Below the pieces are notes generated by a model, which saw nothing but the letters and a program-made list of their open reading frames with translations, was not told the origin of the DNA and did not search any database. A program made the translations under genes and the position numbers. From Peribolospora baueri (Eukaryota > Basidiomycota > Peribolosporomycetes > Peribolosporales > Peribolosporaceae): 64,000 nucleotides of DNA. The stretch lies in contig JAMDHS010000045.1 of the NCBI GenBank assembly GCA_029717555.1, positions 1 through 64,000 of the forward strand. Direction: 5' to 3'. Of the stretch, positions 13,207 through 24,727 are shown piece after piece; position 1 is the first letter of the stretch; each line of letters opens with the position of its first letter.

Positions 13207-14693
13207 ATGGCTGCCGCTACCTCTCGCGCTCTCTTCTTGGCCGCCGCCGCCGCCTCCTTCGCTGGCACCGCGTTGGCGCAGGCCACCGGTCTTGAAATTG
13301 TGCGTGCGCTTTCCAGATGAACTTGTCCTTGCTCTACCTGATCGTAGCTCTACATGTTCACTTCCTTTGTTTGCTGGACGCATACAGGCTCAGGTCAAAG
13401 CCCAGTTTGCAAACGCTGGTCTGATCAACGGCACCGGCCCCAGCACGCAGTTCGACGGCCCCATCGATCCGAGCTGGTTCAACCCGGTCGCGACGCTGAC
13501 GGTCCAATACCCCACCGGCACGGTCGCCCTCGGTAACAACTTCTCGTACCACGGTAAGTTTCTTCCATGAGCCGCTTTCTCTCCCTCATGTCCTTTATCC
13601 TTCTCGCTCTCGCCGTTCTGACGCGTCACCCCGACGCGTTCTTGCCTTTGTTTGCATCACAGACGTCGCCGCTATGCCCACCTTCGCCGTCGTTCCCGGC
13701 CCCAATGCTGGGCAAACCTTCTCTTCGTCTGCACAGTTCACGCTGATGTACCTGGATGCCAATGTAAAGCTCGCCTTCGCGTTTCATTTATGGCGTTTGA
13801 CATACTGACAAAGGTCTTTCTTGTGCTACAGGTCGTTGGTATCGACACTCAGGGTCTGGTGTACCGCCACTATCTCGCCAACGGCTTGAACATCCAGCCC
13901 GCCGCCGCCAAGAGCTCGGCCCAGACCATCACCAACAACAGCGCCCCAATCACCCCGTACGCAGGGCCCCTCCCCGCGGCTGGCAGCGGTCCTCACAGGT
14001 GAGCCTAACCTAGCCGACGGAAGTAGGGGTTGGGGGCTGCGTCGCACATGATCATCTCGATGCGAGTGCTCATGGGAACTTTACTTCGTTTTCGTATTCC
14101 AGGTACATCCAGCTCCTCTTCGCCCAGCCCTCCTCTTTCAAAACCCCGGCGGATCTCTCTCAGCCTGGCTCGCAGACGGGTAACATGTCCCTCTCGGACT
14201 ACGTCTCCCAGTCCGGCCTTACCACCATTGTGGCTGCTAACTAGTGAGCTCTGTAATCTGAGCTTGGGCCTCTTTAAGTCCGCTTCCACTCGTTCGCAGC
14301 GAGCGAGCTGGATGTTCGTTGACGCTTCTACCATTCTGTTCTGTCTTTCTCCTCGCGCCTCTTAGCCTGACCGTCGAGAACAGTGAGTGATGAGCACTTA
14401 TCAACCGTTATCTACGGTTAACACGAAGGACTGACAGACTCACCTATCCATTCCCTCTTCCCTCATCCCCAATAGCTGACGGCAATGCACCCCTGACCGT
14501 GACCCCCGTTCCCACGAGCGCTGTCAACCCGGCGACGCTGCAGACGTCCATCGCTGCGAGCGCCACCAAGAGCGGTGGTAGCCCCGCTACCTCGACGGGC
14601 AGTGTCTTCGGGGGCGCTGCCTCGCTCTCCCCCGCCAAGGCCGGAACCTTTGCTGCGGGTGTCGCCCTGGCTGGCATCGCTGCCCTGCTTTGA
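13207..14693 (+). CDS. secreted, GPI-type phosphatidylethanolamine-binding-like protein
   Basis: Seven exons join in frame to a 300-residue protein: 13207-13299, 13388-13553, 13663-13763, 13832-13998, 14103-14243, 14366-14382 and 14476-14693, all with GT-AG introns. It opens with a signal peptide (ALFLAAAAASFAGTALA, cut before QATG). The core has PEBP hallmarks: QFTLMYLDANVVG, YRHYLANGL in the place of the usual LHW segment, and GPHRYIQLLF, the conserved G-P-H-R-Y loop. The C-terminus is Ser/Thr/Gly-rich and ends in a hydrophobic tail (GTFAAGVALAGIAALL), as in GPI-anchored wall or membrane proteins. PEBP proteins bind phospholipid head groups or inhibit proteases; the role of this secreted form is not known to me. 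The tiny 17-base exon 6 is supported by phase on both sides. Confidence 0.85.
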
Positions 14694-15449
14694 GGCGAGT
14701 CGGGCTCAACTGTGCGACGACTTCGAGCCCGAAGGGACAACGCATGGACGAAACCTGGAAGCGAATGGGCGAGCAGAGCGCAGCCATCCCATTCTAGAGT
14801 GCGGATATTCTCTTTCCTCCCTCCCCTTCCCTTCCTTTCCTTCCCTCCTTCCGTCCGTCTGAGACAATCGACCATTCTCGTTCACTTCACCTTCTGTCAG
14901 GGACGATCTGTCTCAGCGAGTATCGGACGACGTTAGACGTTGCCGTGGACATTCATACCGTCTCCCCGCGCGGGGTCGGCTCTCCTATTTCATTTCGATC
15001 CTCTCACTCTTCTCATTCCTGTATGCGTTCGGATATTGTTTGCGTCGGATCCCCTTGAACCCGTCGCCATGTAGCCACTCCCTAACAGAACATAGCACAC
15101 TTGTCCTAGGACGAGCAAACAACCGCAGCGATCTAGTCGTGTGAGCGTGCCAGATGGTAAAATGAAAGGGTTCTGGCCGTGCGCAGAGCGCGCACGAGGT
15201 GGTGGTGGGTCACCAATCTACCTGTGCTGAAGATGAGGGCATGATGGAATGAAGGCCAGCCAAGTGCGACTCCTCCCGTCTCTAATTTGTTATTAAACGT
15301 TTGGGCAAGTGGGTGCGGTAGGTGCTGTATGAGTCACACGGACGAGGCCATTGTGGACGGAGGCATCTCCCGCATCGTATTAAGGCGCCACCACCGCCGG
15401 CAAACGGACGACGAACAAGGTACAGGGCAAGAATAGAGCGAGGACGAGC
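14694..15449. other. intergenic: 3' region of the PEBP-like gene and POP promoter
   Basis: About 750 bases. The first part has pyrimidine tracts (14810-14860) fitting a 3' untranslated region. From about 15250 to the next ATG lies probable promoter of the prolyl oligopeptidase gene. No supported frame, RNA gene or repeat was seen. Confidence 0.3.
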
Positions 15450-18400
15450 ATGGTCATCGCCCTTCATCGGCTGGTTGGACCGCTCTCACGCTTCGCACGT
15501 CCACGGGTTCAATCGCTCACGCCTGGGCATACGACGCTGCTATCAACCGCTCCTATCACCGCGTCCTCCTCACTCCGCTTCCACCACCACGGATCCCGTC
15601 TCCGTCCGCACGCCTTCACCTACCCCGTACGCACCTTCCGCACAATGACCGCCGAGACCGCGCCAGGGTGGGACCCCAAGGCGACGCCGTACCCTCAAGC
15701 CCGCAGGGATGAGAACAAGGTGGACGTGTACCAAAGCAAGAAAGATGGTGAGTCTGACAAGAGTGCTCGCGCTTCATCGCACCCCCGCTGCACCCTCGTT
15801 TGATCGGCTGCTTCTTGCTTGAAGCAAGTCGGTATCTGTCTACGTGCATGTCTTTCCTGCGGTACCGCGCTCTCACATGTAGACCAGAGCTGACGAGCTG
15901 TTCATGAACACTCCCTTCCCCGCTGTGGTCCAGGCGAAGTTAAGGTCGTCAACCCCTACCACTGGCTCGAGGTGCCGCCTTCCCAGTCTGAGGAGACCAA
16001 GGCTTGGGTGGACGCCCAAGTCGCTTTTACCTCGTCAGTGCATAATACCGCCAGCTCTCTGTCGCCTGCCCTTGAATACACTTCCTCGCCGCCAGCCCGT
16101 TAGCTGACTCTCGTTGGCCTTTTGTGCGGACACTCTTCGCAGGGCGTATATCGACAAGGTCAAAGATGAGAGGGCGGCGATCCACAAAGAGTGAGTCTTC
16201 TCGCCACTCCAGACCTTTTTTTCGCTGCCATCTGCGGCTCATTTAACCCCGTCCTGGGGTAGAGCCAGCCAAGCTAACAATGTGTGCGTTCGGCCTCATC
16301 CCTTATCGCCTTTTCCATTTTTGCTGCAGGCTGGAGAAGAACTTCAATTATCCGAGGTGTACGTGTACTGTTCCAGCCCTTTTTCTCCCCACCTTATCTT
16401 GCCAGCTTACTGGATGGTCACATGAGCGCGGAAAGTTGTGACGACTGACTCGGACGTCTTCTGGCACTCACGACGCTGCTCGCATGTAGTCACCGCTCCC
16501 CAGTTGAAAGACAATGGATACTGTGAGTGCTAGAATCTGGGTCTGCTCCTGCGAGCACTTTGGTCATTCAGGTCATTCAGTCTGACGGAGCTGCCTCCTG
16601 CTATGTTTTCCTGGTCAATGCTTTGCACTGTCAGACTACTATTTCTTCAACTCGTAAGTGCCGTCGGGTAGCCCGTAGCATTTGGAAGTCTTTCCCTGTT
16701 CCTTTCTGAAAGCTGGAATCTTTCTCCTCTGTCCATCCTGTCCATTTCGCTACACAGCGGTCTCCAACCGCAGGCAGTCTTTTACCGCGTGGACGCCGCC
16801 GGTCTGCATGCGACCAAGTCTGACGAAGCAGGGCCAGGGGGAGAGGTGTTTTTCGATCCCAACCTCCTCTCAAAGGACGGCACCGTCTCTCTGACCACCT
16901 CCCAGTTCTCGAAGGACGGCAAATGGTTCGCTTACGGGATTAGCAGAAGCGGATCTGACTGGTTTACTATGTGAGTATCCAGTTTGGGGCATGGATGTTA
17001 CTCAGGCGAGCAGGGAGATGTTTGCGTGTCGTTCGTTTAATTTATTCCTATTCGAACTATTTCCTACCTCTCCATACGACGTGCAGTTACGTCCGCCCGA
17101 CTGACAAGCCTTACTCGTCCGCGACGGCGGGCAAGGACGGCGAGGACAAGGGCAGACTCGACGAGGAGATCCGGTGAGCTCATTTGCGGTCTTCATCCGT
17201 CGGCCTCCGCGGAGATGAACGAGTGAGCTTAGACCTTTTATCCATCCGCAGCTTCGTCAAGTTCTCAAACATAGAGTGGACGCATGATGGAAAGGGTTTC
17301 TTTTACCAACGTGAGTTAGGTAACTAGACTGATTCGTTTCCGCTATCTTATATCTAATTGCTCCCTACTTGCCATGCGGGCCACCCATAACTCATCCCAT
17401 TCCGCCGTGATGCCCGCAGGCTTCCTCGACCAATCTGCCGTTCACAGTCTCGCTGAGGACGACAAGGCTGGAACGGAGACGGACGTCAACGTCGACGCAA
17501 GGCTCTACTACCATCGCGTCGGCACGCCTCAGAGCGAGGACATTCTCATCATTGACAAGGATCCGGAGATACCCACCGCGCAGTGGCATGCGAGAATCAG
17601 CGAAGACGGAAAGTGGCTAACGATGTGAGTTGATGTGGCAGATTGGTCCCCTTCGTTCGCTCGAGGTGACCCCCCGTCTGAGAGGAAGAGGCTGATCCCA
17701 AATTACGCTCTCCACCCTCCCTTTAACTTCCTCTAATTATAGCCACAATCCCAAAGACACGGACACGAAAGAGCGTGTAAAGGTCGCCCGCATGCCTTCG
17801 GGTCCAGTTACCGCAGACACGAAGTTCGATTGGGTACACATTGCTCCCGAATATGAGTTTGAGCTCTCCGGCGTCTACGAAGAGACCTTGCAGGACGGCT
17901 CTGGTGTATTCTGGTTCGTCACGAACCGCGACGCGCCGAACAGGTAGGTTGAGTTGACTAACGATGTACCGCTCGTACGGTTAGCCTCCTCACATCTCAC
18001 GTGTCACTAACATCAAGGTTGTCCGCCGTTTATCTTTCATCTCCTCAGTAAATTGGTCAAAGTCACCGTCCGCCCTGACAACTCGTTTGAGTACGAGGAC
18101 GTCGTCCCCGAAGCCAAGGATGCCGTCATCTCGTCATTCATGGCCTTCATGAACGGAGAGAAGCTTCTACTCGTGTATGGCAAGGATGTTAAGTGCGCTA
18201 CCTTTCGTCATCCTGTTTCCGACGGTGTAGGCTGTGCGCGAGCAGTGAGTTTACCTTCCACCTCTCACTGTCCTCGTCACCCTGCTCGCTCGCTCCGTTG
18301 CATACGCAAGGGACGAAGTTTGGGTGTTCGACCTGAAGACCGGCAAGAAACTTTACCGGCTCGGAGAAGACCTCGTGGGGACGATGGTGCAGATTGCCGG

Positions 18401-20101
18401 AAGGACGAAGGACGATCACTTGTTCATCAACTTTGTCTCCTTCACCAACCCTGGCACCATTTACCGCGTTGGACAAGCTGAGGGTAACGATAGGCTAGAG
18501 CTCGTCAAGTTCAGGGAGACGAAAGTGGAGGGTATTCGGGGCGATGATTTTGAAAGCAAGCAAGTGGGTGTCCCCGGTCGGTTTGCCGAAGCTGCGTCAC
18601 GAGGTATGGACGAAAACCGAACGTGTATCTGTTTTGTGTTTGCGCAGGTCTTTTTCAACTCCAAAGATGGCACCCGCGTTCCCATGTTCCTGACTTACCT
18701 TAAAGGCACTCCCTTGGATGGAACCGCGCCCGTCTACCAATACCAATACGGTGGCTTCAACATTGCCCTGACCCCCTCCTTCAGCTCTGGCGTCATGACT
18801 TTCGTAAAGAGGTACGGAGCCATCTTCGCCTGGGTCAACGCCCGCGGAGGTTCGGAGTACGGCGAGGAGTGGCACAAGGGTGGTTCGGCGGCGAATAAGC
18901 CGAATACGTTCGATGACACGCTTGCCGCTAGCAAGTGGCTCGTCGAGAATAAGTACGCAGCTAAGGGCAAAATCATCTTGTCGGGAGGGTCGAATGGCGG
19001 TGTGAGTGGGCGGTCATCAGGATACCATCTTGGTAACTGGTGCAATGGTTTGACCGTCTTTGTGCTCCCCTTCTCGTGTCTCAACAGCTCACTGTTGCAG
19101 CCAGCTGCCAGCGAGCCACCGAAGAGCATGGCATTGGCGCAGGTTTAGTCGATGTCGGCGTGCTCGACATGCTCAAGGTATGTATAGTCTTTTCCTAAAG
19201 ACGCGCCAGGACTTGAGCTTCGCCGATGTGAGACTTATAGCTATATCTTTCCTTCCGGTAATGGTGCGTCCTCTGCTAAGTTCTCGACTTGGACCATTGG
19301 TGCGGCCTGGAGGTCGGGTAAGTTCAAGCCATCCTGCCCTGCTCTTTTCCTGCTCACGTCCTGAGCGCATCTTCGGCATACTAACGCGCCCTCGTTCTGC
19401 AACCGATACAGACTTTGGCGACCCGCAGAAGCCGGAAGAATTCGACTGGCTGTATCCCATCTCGCCGCTGCACAACATCGATACCAAGAAGGTCTATCCG
19501 ACGATGTGAGTTTAAGGTAGTCGTTACCGCGATATCGCAGGTATGCCGAGGAAGAGAACGCAATTCGGGTCACTGACGTTTTCGAATTGCTCGGTACCTT
19601 GCTGGCACCTCGTTCAGGGTTATCGCCACAGCTGATCATGATGATCGGTGAGCAGAGGTTCCCAGTCGAAGCGTTTCGCAACTATCTGCATTCCTGTCCG
19701 GGGAATCTGGCAGCCAGCTGACCCGACAAATCTCGTGGTTCCTCCGCCGTGTTTGCTGCTTCCAGCGTCGTGCCTGCTCATTCGTTCAAGTACGCAGCAG
19801 CGCTGCAGCACGCTCTGCCTCTCAACCCGAATCCTCTACTGGCTCGGATCGATACGAAGAGCGGTGAGTTCGTCGAGTCGAACGCGGGTCCTTCTCGAAA
19901 AAACGGCCGACCTTCTGAGCCGGATCGAGCCGCCGAGTATGACCCGAACACTGCGTGGGGGATGCTAATTCTGCTTTTGTCCATGAACCAAACGCCGCAG
20001 GTCACGGTGCGGGTAAGAGCACGGCACAGAGGATCAACGAGGCGGCGGACAAGTATGCCATCATCACCCAAGCCCTCGGCCTCAAGCCCAAGGTTAAATG
20101 A
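15450..20101 (+). CDS. prolyl oligopeptidase (S9A serine peptidase)
   Basis: A gene of well over ten exons for a prolyl oligopeptidase, which cleaves short peptides after proline. The N-terminal propeller half begins [18 protein letters not shown] (ATG 15645), with NPYHWLEVP in exon 2 (from 15934). The C-terminal hydrolase half has the nucleophile motif GGSNGG (about 18985), TVAASCQRA just after the next intron, then the Asp loop [15 protein letters not shown] and the His motif GHGAGK near 20003. The three catalytic residues are all present. It ends [14 protein letters not shown] with TGA at 20099-20101. An in-frame ATG at 15450 adds 65 residues rich in Arg and His with no Asp or Glu, resembling a mitochondrial presequence, so two start sites are possible. 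Canonical family members are cytosolic. Introns are GT-AG and mostly 70-150 bases. Confidence 0.9.
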
Positions 20102-20541
20102 GCGTCAGCTCAGCCGGCGTCTTCGGCCTGTGCCTTGACCACGTCTGGGTCAAAACGGGTGCAGCACTCGCTCAGTTTTACGTGCGAGCTCGTGTTCTCT
20201 GATCCTCAGATTAGTTTGGCACGCGTCCGTATCGTATCGTCTCCCGCCGCCCCTCTCTCTCCATGTCTCGCATCTCAAGATTAAAGGACACCCGGAACCA
20301 ATGCATCCATTGCATCGCCGCGCTTGCATCGCAATGAACCGTTCAAACCGTTGCGTCGTTCTAGCCATGGATGTAGTCATTGTCGAGTAAAACACATTTC
20401 CTCCGTCACCTATTGTAACCCATGCAGCCTCTCATCTGCAGATGGGCGTGGGAAGTCGTTCGCGAACGGATAGGCGGCAGTCGCTGTTACTCGACCGAGT
20501 CGGTCGAAAAGCGCGCCTCAACGGCGAAACTTGTCAGGCGT
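20102..20541. other. intergenic between convergent genes
   Basis: About 440 bases between the stop of the prolyl oligopeptidase gene and that of the GatC-like gene. Short GC-rich direct words such as GCATCGC recur, but no gene, RNA or clear polyadenylation signal was recognised. Confidence 0.3.
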
Positions 20542-21369
20542 TCACTCCTGCCCTCTCAGTTTCCTTCCCGTCGGTACAACGAAGAACCTTCCCTGCGTGC
20601 ACTTAGCAGCCTTCAAAAGCTCCTCACCGTGCCGAGCGGAGCCTTCCCACTCCTTTGCCGAGAAGGCAACAGCCGCCTTCCCGGCTGATGGCGGACGCAA
20701 CGCCATTCCCCTCCCTTCCGGGCGTATCCTCGCGTCCACAACCTCCAGCACCGGCGGCGGTGGCATAGCGTCGGTCGCAACCTCCGCCCCTCCGTCCGCC
20801 TGCCAATTACCAAACTCGGCTGCCCACAACTGATCCTCCCGCTCCCCCTCCCCCATCACCTCCTCCGCCGCCGCTCGCACGTCCACCTCCCTCACAGCAT
20901 CAACGAGAGTAACCATCGACTCCAGCTCTCCTCGCAGCTTTTCGAATTCCGTGAAGGAAGAGGGAGGGAGAAGGGCGGAGAGCTTGTGCAGGTGACGGAG
21001 CGTCTCTGGCGAGAGTCGGGGCGGGGTAGAGGGGTCCGTACGACGATCGGTCGGGGCGCGAAGGAGCTCGGAGACGTCCCATGTCGGTGACAGGGGAAGG
21101 GCCAGGTCGTCCGTGGGGATATCGTCTGCTAGGGTCAGCGAGGACGCCGCCTTCTGGGACAATTGACCTTGGTGCTTCTGGTTCTGTGCGTCGAGTGCGA
21201 GACAGGTCCGGCAAAAAGACCTTCGACTGCACACCGTGCTGCTCGCCTCGCTAGGTCTCCCGATCGTAGGTGTTGCCCTCCCCGCCAATGAAGGCTGCAC
21301 AACGGTGAGGCTGGCGAGCCGACGCCAAGGCCGTCTGGCCAGCACTGGCGGCGCAGAGCCGAACAACAT
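20542..21369 (-). CDS. GatC-like mitochondrial glutamyl-tRNA(Gln) amidotransferase subunit
   Basis: One uninterrupted frame of 275 residues. The N-terminus (MLFGSAPPVLARRPWRRLAS) is basic with no acidic residue, as in a mitochondrial presequence. Residues around 115-165 match the GatC helical pattern: SPETLRHLHKLSALL, then FEKLRGELESMVTLVDAVRE, where GatC subunits have the S-x-E-T-V-x-H-L-x-x-L start and a later V-x-x-V-D. GatC works with GatA and GatB to convert Glu-tRNA(Gln) to Gln-tRNA(Gln) in mitochondria. The C-terminal 100 residues, rich in Pro and charge, are an extension beyond the bacterial size of about 95 residues. The call rests on this one helical segment and the presequence, so it is moderate. 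It is divergent from the GDSL esterase gene, 287 bases away. Confidence 0.55.
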   Translation of the reverse strand: MLFGSAPPVLARRPWRRLASLTVVQPSLAGRATPTIGRPSEASSTVCSRRSFCRTCLALDAQNQKHQGQLSQKAASSLTLADDIPTDDLALPLSPTWDVSELLRAPTDRRTDPSTPPRLSPETLRHLHKLSALLPPSSFTEFEKLRGELESMVTLVDAVREVDVRAAAEEVMGEGEREDQLWAAEFGNWQADGGAEVATDAMPPPPVLEVVDARIRPEGRGMALRPPSAGKAAVAFSAKEWEGSARHGEELLKAAKCTQGRFFVVPTGRKLRGQE

Positions 21370-21656
21370 GACAGCTCGACCTTGCGATCGTGAGCCTGCT
21401 TTGAAGACGGTGGTCTGGAGAGAAGTATGCGCGTCACGTGCGCGATCTGAGAGACGCAGCGATGAAGGTGCTGAATTCCTTCACTTCATCCGTTTCAACG
21501 ACGGAGGCGTTCAGTTCGTTCACGACTTCATCCGTTTTGAGCCGGCGGCAGATATGGTCGTGTGAAAGGGCATCTCTGCGCCAAGCTCGAGACGATCACC
21601 TCCATCTGCTTTCCCTCCAGATCCGCCAGCCGTTGTCCGCGTACCATCCCGAAATC

Positions 21657-23148
21657 ATGCGGCTCGATCTGACGCTCTGGGAGGCCGTCGTCCTGCCTCT
21701 ACTTCCTCTTCTTGTTTCCGTTCAGGCGGCGCCCGTGGCCGAGGTCACGCCCCAGCTTCCTTTCTTCGTCCAGCGGGCTCTGGCAAAGGTCCACTTTGAC
21801 GAGATCATCTCCTTCGGGGACAGCTTCAGTGATAATGTGACCATTCGTAGTCGCGTGCTTCAAGTTTCCAGAGCCATGTCATACTTACAAGTACAATTGT
21901 CGACCTCATTCATTCTTTTTCAGGGAAACGGTACTTACCTGCTCACCAATCGGACTTGGCCGTCCAACCCGGCCTACTATGATGGCCGCTTCTCCAACGG
22001 CCCCACCTGGGTGGAGGATCTGCAAAAACTGACGGGAGCTGAGACGCTCGTTGACATGGCCTATGGCGGAGGTGAGGCGCCCGGTGCCTGTAGCACGGAG
22101 GAGAGAGGGACCCTTGCTGATCGTCTTGCCGTCCCTACGCATTCATCGCGCTTTTCATTAGCCACGATCAACAACTCCCTCATTCCTGGATACACGGGAC
22201 CCAACTCGACGATTCTTGTACCCTCCGTCGTCGACCAGGTAGCAATGTTCCTCAACGGCACCAACGTCTTACGTAACGTTACCTCCTATAACGCTACGGT
22301 GAAGACGAATTCTCTGTGCGTCCTCATCGCCGGAGCCAACGATGCTTACTTTGGTGAAGCGACCGCCGAGGTGGATTCGCTCACGGGCAGTCTTGTCAAT
22401 GCAGTAAAGCAGCTGCGCGGACGAGGTGAGCGTGCAGAGGACGGAGGACGCCGAGCAGGGATGCCTCCGCTAACCGCTACCTCCCGTATCCCCTTTCACC
22501 ATCTTGACGTTTTACCTCCGTGCTCTTCGCCAGGCTACAAGCATTTCCTTCTACCCTCCTCCCAACCTGGCTCTGTCCTGCCCTACTACCGTCCTAACTC
22601 TTCGGAAGTACAAGCACAGGCCAAGTTCTCGCGTGTCTTCCATACAAGCTTAATCCGCTCCCTTCGAGCTGCAGGCCTTCCCTTCTCAGCCGCTTCTTCT
22701 TCCTCTTTGACTGAGTCTTTTGCATCGTCCGCGAACAAAGACTTGAAAGCAAACGAGACGGGGAGCGTCCACGTGACCCTCTGGGACGAGCTCGGGGCGT
22801 TCCAGCGCATCATCGACGTCGGCAAGTCCAAGCGCTGGGACGTCCAAGACGCATGCCTCTCCGGAATCTACGGAGACGCGCCAAACGTCACGCTCTGTGA
22901 CGACCCCGATCATTACGTGTTGTGAGTCGTTGTCATCATCGTCGTCATCGTCCTTTGGCTTTGTTTGATAGGTCCAAGACCGCCGTATTCAGTCCACTAG
23001 AATACTAATTTGGTTCTGTTGTCTGTCTCTGGCTCCTTTTCGCTCTGATCTGGCCGTGTCGGAATTATAAAGCTGGGACGCCTTCCACCCGACACGCCAG
23101 ACCCATCGGATGATAGCTCGTGACGCGCTCAGGACATTGTCGTCTTAG
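21657..23148 (+). CDS. secreted GDSL-type (SGNH) lipase/esterase
   Basis: Five exons (21657-21836, 21924-22071, 22162-22425, 22534-22921, 23073-23148) join to 351 residues. A signal peptide (WEAVVLPLLPLLVSVQAAP) precedes the catalytic domain. Block I is IISFGDSFSDN with the nucleophilic Ser. The Gly block is MAYGGATINNS. Block III is CVLIAGANDAYF, giving the catalytic Asn. Block V is PDHYVFWDAFHPT, holding the catalytic Asp and His and created by the last splice. The order and spacing match plant- and fungus-type GDSL esterases with carboxylester substrates; the actual substrate cannot be read. Several N-x-S/T sites (NGTYLL, NRTW, NVTSYNAT) suggest glycosylation. The ATG at 21657 is the one directly before the signal peptide; an upstream ATG at 21483 would put unrelated sequence before it. 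Confidence 0.88.
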
Positions 23149-23914
23149 ACGGATTACGAGGGTGAGGCATCATGAGCTGGTGTCGGGTGTGAGAACGTGA
23201 GAACGCCCGTGTCCCCCCCTCCCGTCTTTTCCTTCGAGCACTTGATGGGCCGGTATCATAGAGTAGAGTAGATAAGGCCAACACAAGTCAACATTTGTGT
23301 TACCCGGCATTAATGCACAACATGGATAAACTCCAAAGCCGAGCCATGGACGCTCAGGCAGCTGGTCAATTTAGGTAGGCAGCGACTCGACGTCTCGCCC
23401 GTATGCGTAGTCTTACCGGACGTCGACCAATGGATGACGAAATGTCTTTTCCGGGTATCACTGTCGTCGTCGTTATAATCGGCAGACGCCCATGACGACA
23501 TGAGACGACTCGAGACGGTTGACGCCGAAACCGAAGTCGACGGAGCCGATTCGCTTTCCAAAGACGTCGATCTCGGCCACTTATTACAACAGGGCCAATG
23601 GCAACACGGGCTCTTCCAGTCGCTGGCTCTTATCGCTCCTTTTGCAGCGCTCTCAGGCCACTGTGAGCGTTGCTGCAGGGAGATAATGACATAAGAGGAC
23701 TGCCCGGAGTGATAAGGCTGCGACATATTGGTGAACCCGTGGTCGGTACCGCTTTTAGGAATTGAGGCGACTCAGATCGGCTCCATTTGTGACGACATCC
23801 CTTCTGTTGGAGGTTGGCGGCGACGAGGGCGGACATGATTATATAGGCAACTGTACTGTTACTGCGGCCGAGTACTGCCGTCTTCCTCTACCCCTGCGGC
23901 TTTCCTTTTCGTAT

Positions 23915-24045
23915 GCTCTCTTCTCTTATGAACCAATAACATCGACTTCCGTCCATCCACCGCTGATTCCTGGGCTCATAACCTGTTGGTACTAGCAGTG
24001 GATGGACGGAAGTCGATGCTATTGGTTTTTATATGAGAAGAGAGC
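23915..24045. repeat. short foldback (inverted-repeat) element
   Basis: The left arm 23915-23960 (starts GCTCTCTTCTCTTATGAACC) and right arm 23998-24045 (starts GTGGATGGACGGAAGTCGAT) are reverse complements over about 46 bases with a handful of mismatches, around a 37-base loop. It could be a small non-autonomous foldback element or MITE, or a strong terminator-like hairpin. It lies 160 bases before the transposase-derived inverted repeat, so a shared transposon origin is possible but not shown. Confidence 0.7.
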
Positions 24046-24159
24046 AATTTGCAAGACTCCCTCTTGCACTTTCTCGCGGAGCTCAACGCTTTGGACTTGC
24101 TGCCCTAGTCCTAGCACAAGCCGCTTGACCCAGATCGCCTCGTTTTGGTAATGTCACTG

Positions 24160-24727
24160 GTATCACAGGCCACAGAACCCAAAAGAACTTTTCAACCTCC
24201 GCCATGCATCCCTTCGCAATGCCATCCAGCGTATTTTCGGAGCAGCAAAGAAAAAATTCAAGGTTCTCAAGCGAGGCTCGGAGTATCGACCCTCCGAGCG
24301 CGCGGTTACCCACCGAGATACCTGCGCAAGCTGTTCCTCAGCATGAATTATTTGTTGGATATGAGCGTTCACGGGCCGGTGGAACGGTTAGCTCCGATGT
24401 ACGTACAGTGCTTGTGTTCGACTTGATGGTTGTGTTCGATAGAGTAGCAGCAGGAGCGCAGTGGTTCATACAGGTTCTCAGGTCCCCCTATCGAATACAA
24501 CCGTCAAGTCGAACACAATCACTGTACGTACATCGGAGCTAACCGTTCCACCGGCCCGTGAACGCTCATATCCAACAAATAATTCATGCTGAGGAACAGC
24601 TTGCGCAGGTATCTCGGTGGGTAACCGCGCGCTCGGAGGGTCGATACTCCGAGCCTCGCTTGAGAACCTTGAATTTTTTTCTTTGCTGCTCCGAAAATAC
24701 GCTCGATGCCTTGCGGAAGGGATGGCA
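24160..24727. mobile_element. PIF/Harbinger-type transposase remnant in inverted-repeat form
   Basis: The plus strand from about 24168 reads EPKELFNLRHASLRNAIQ, then RIFGAAKKKFKVLKRGSEYR. This is the C-terminal part of a DDE_Tnp_4 (PIF/Harbinger) transposase, whose usual form is ELFNLRHAxxRNxIERxFGxLKxRFxIL. The frame breaks at a stop about 40 residues later and no catalytic Asp or Glu region is present, so it is only a fragment. Bases 24205-24442 recur as a reverse complement at 24488-24727 with about 45 bases between and few differences. The second copy has one extra A in its A-run (about 24674), which shifts its frame. No terminal inverted repeats or target duplication could be assigned. 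Confidence 0.68.

Noticed and set aside
23310-23726. 138-residue minus-strand frame in the repeat island
   Set aside because: No third-base bias, no family signature, and no convincing splice partner.
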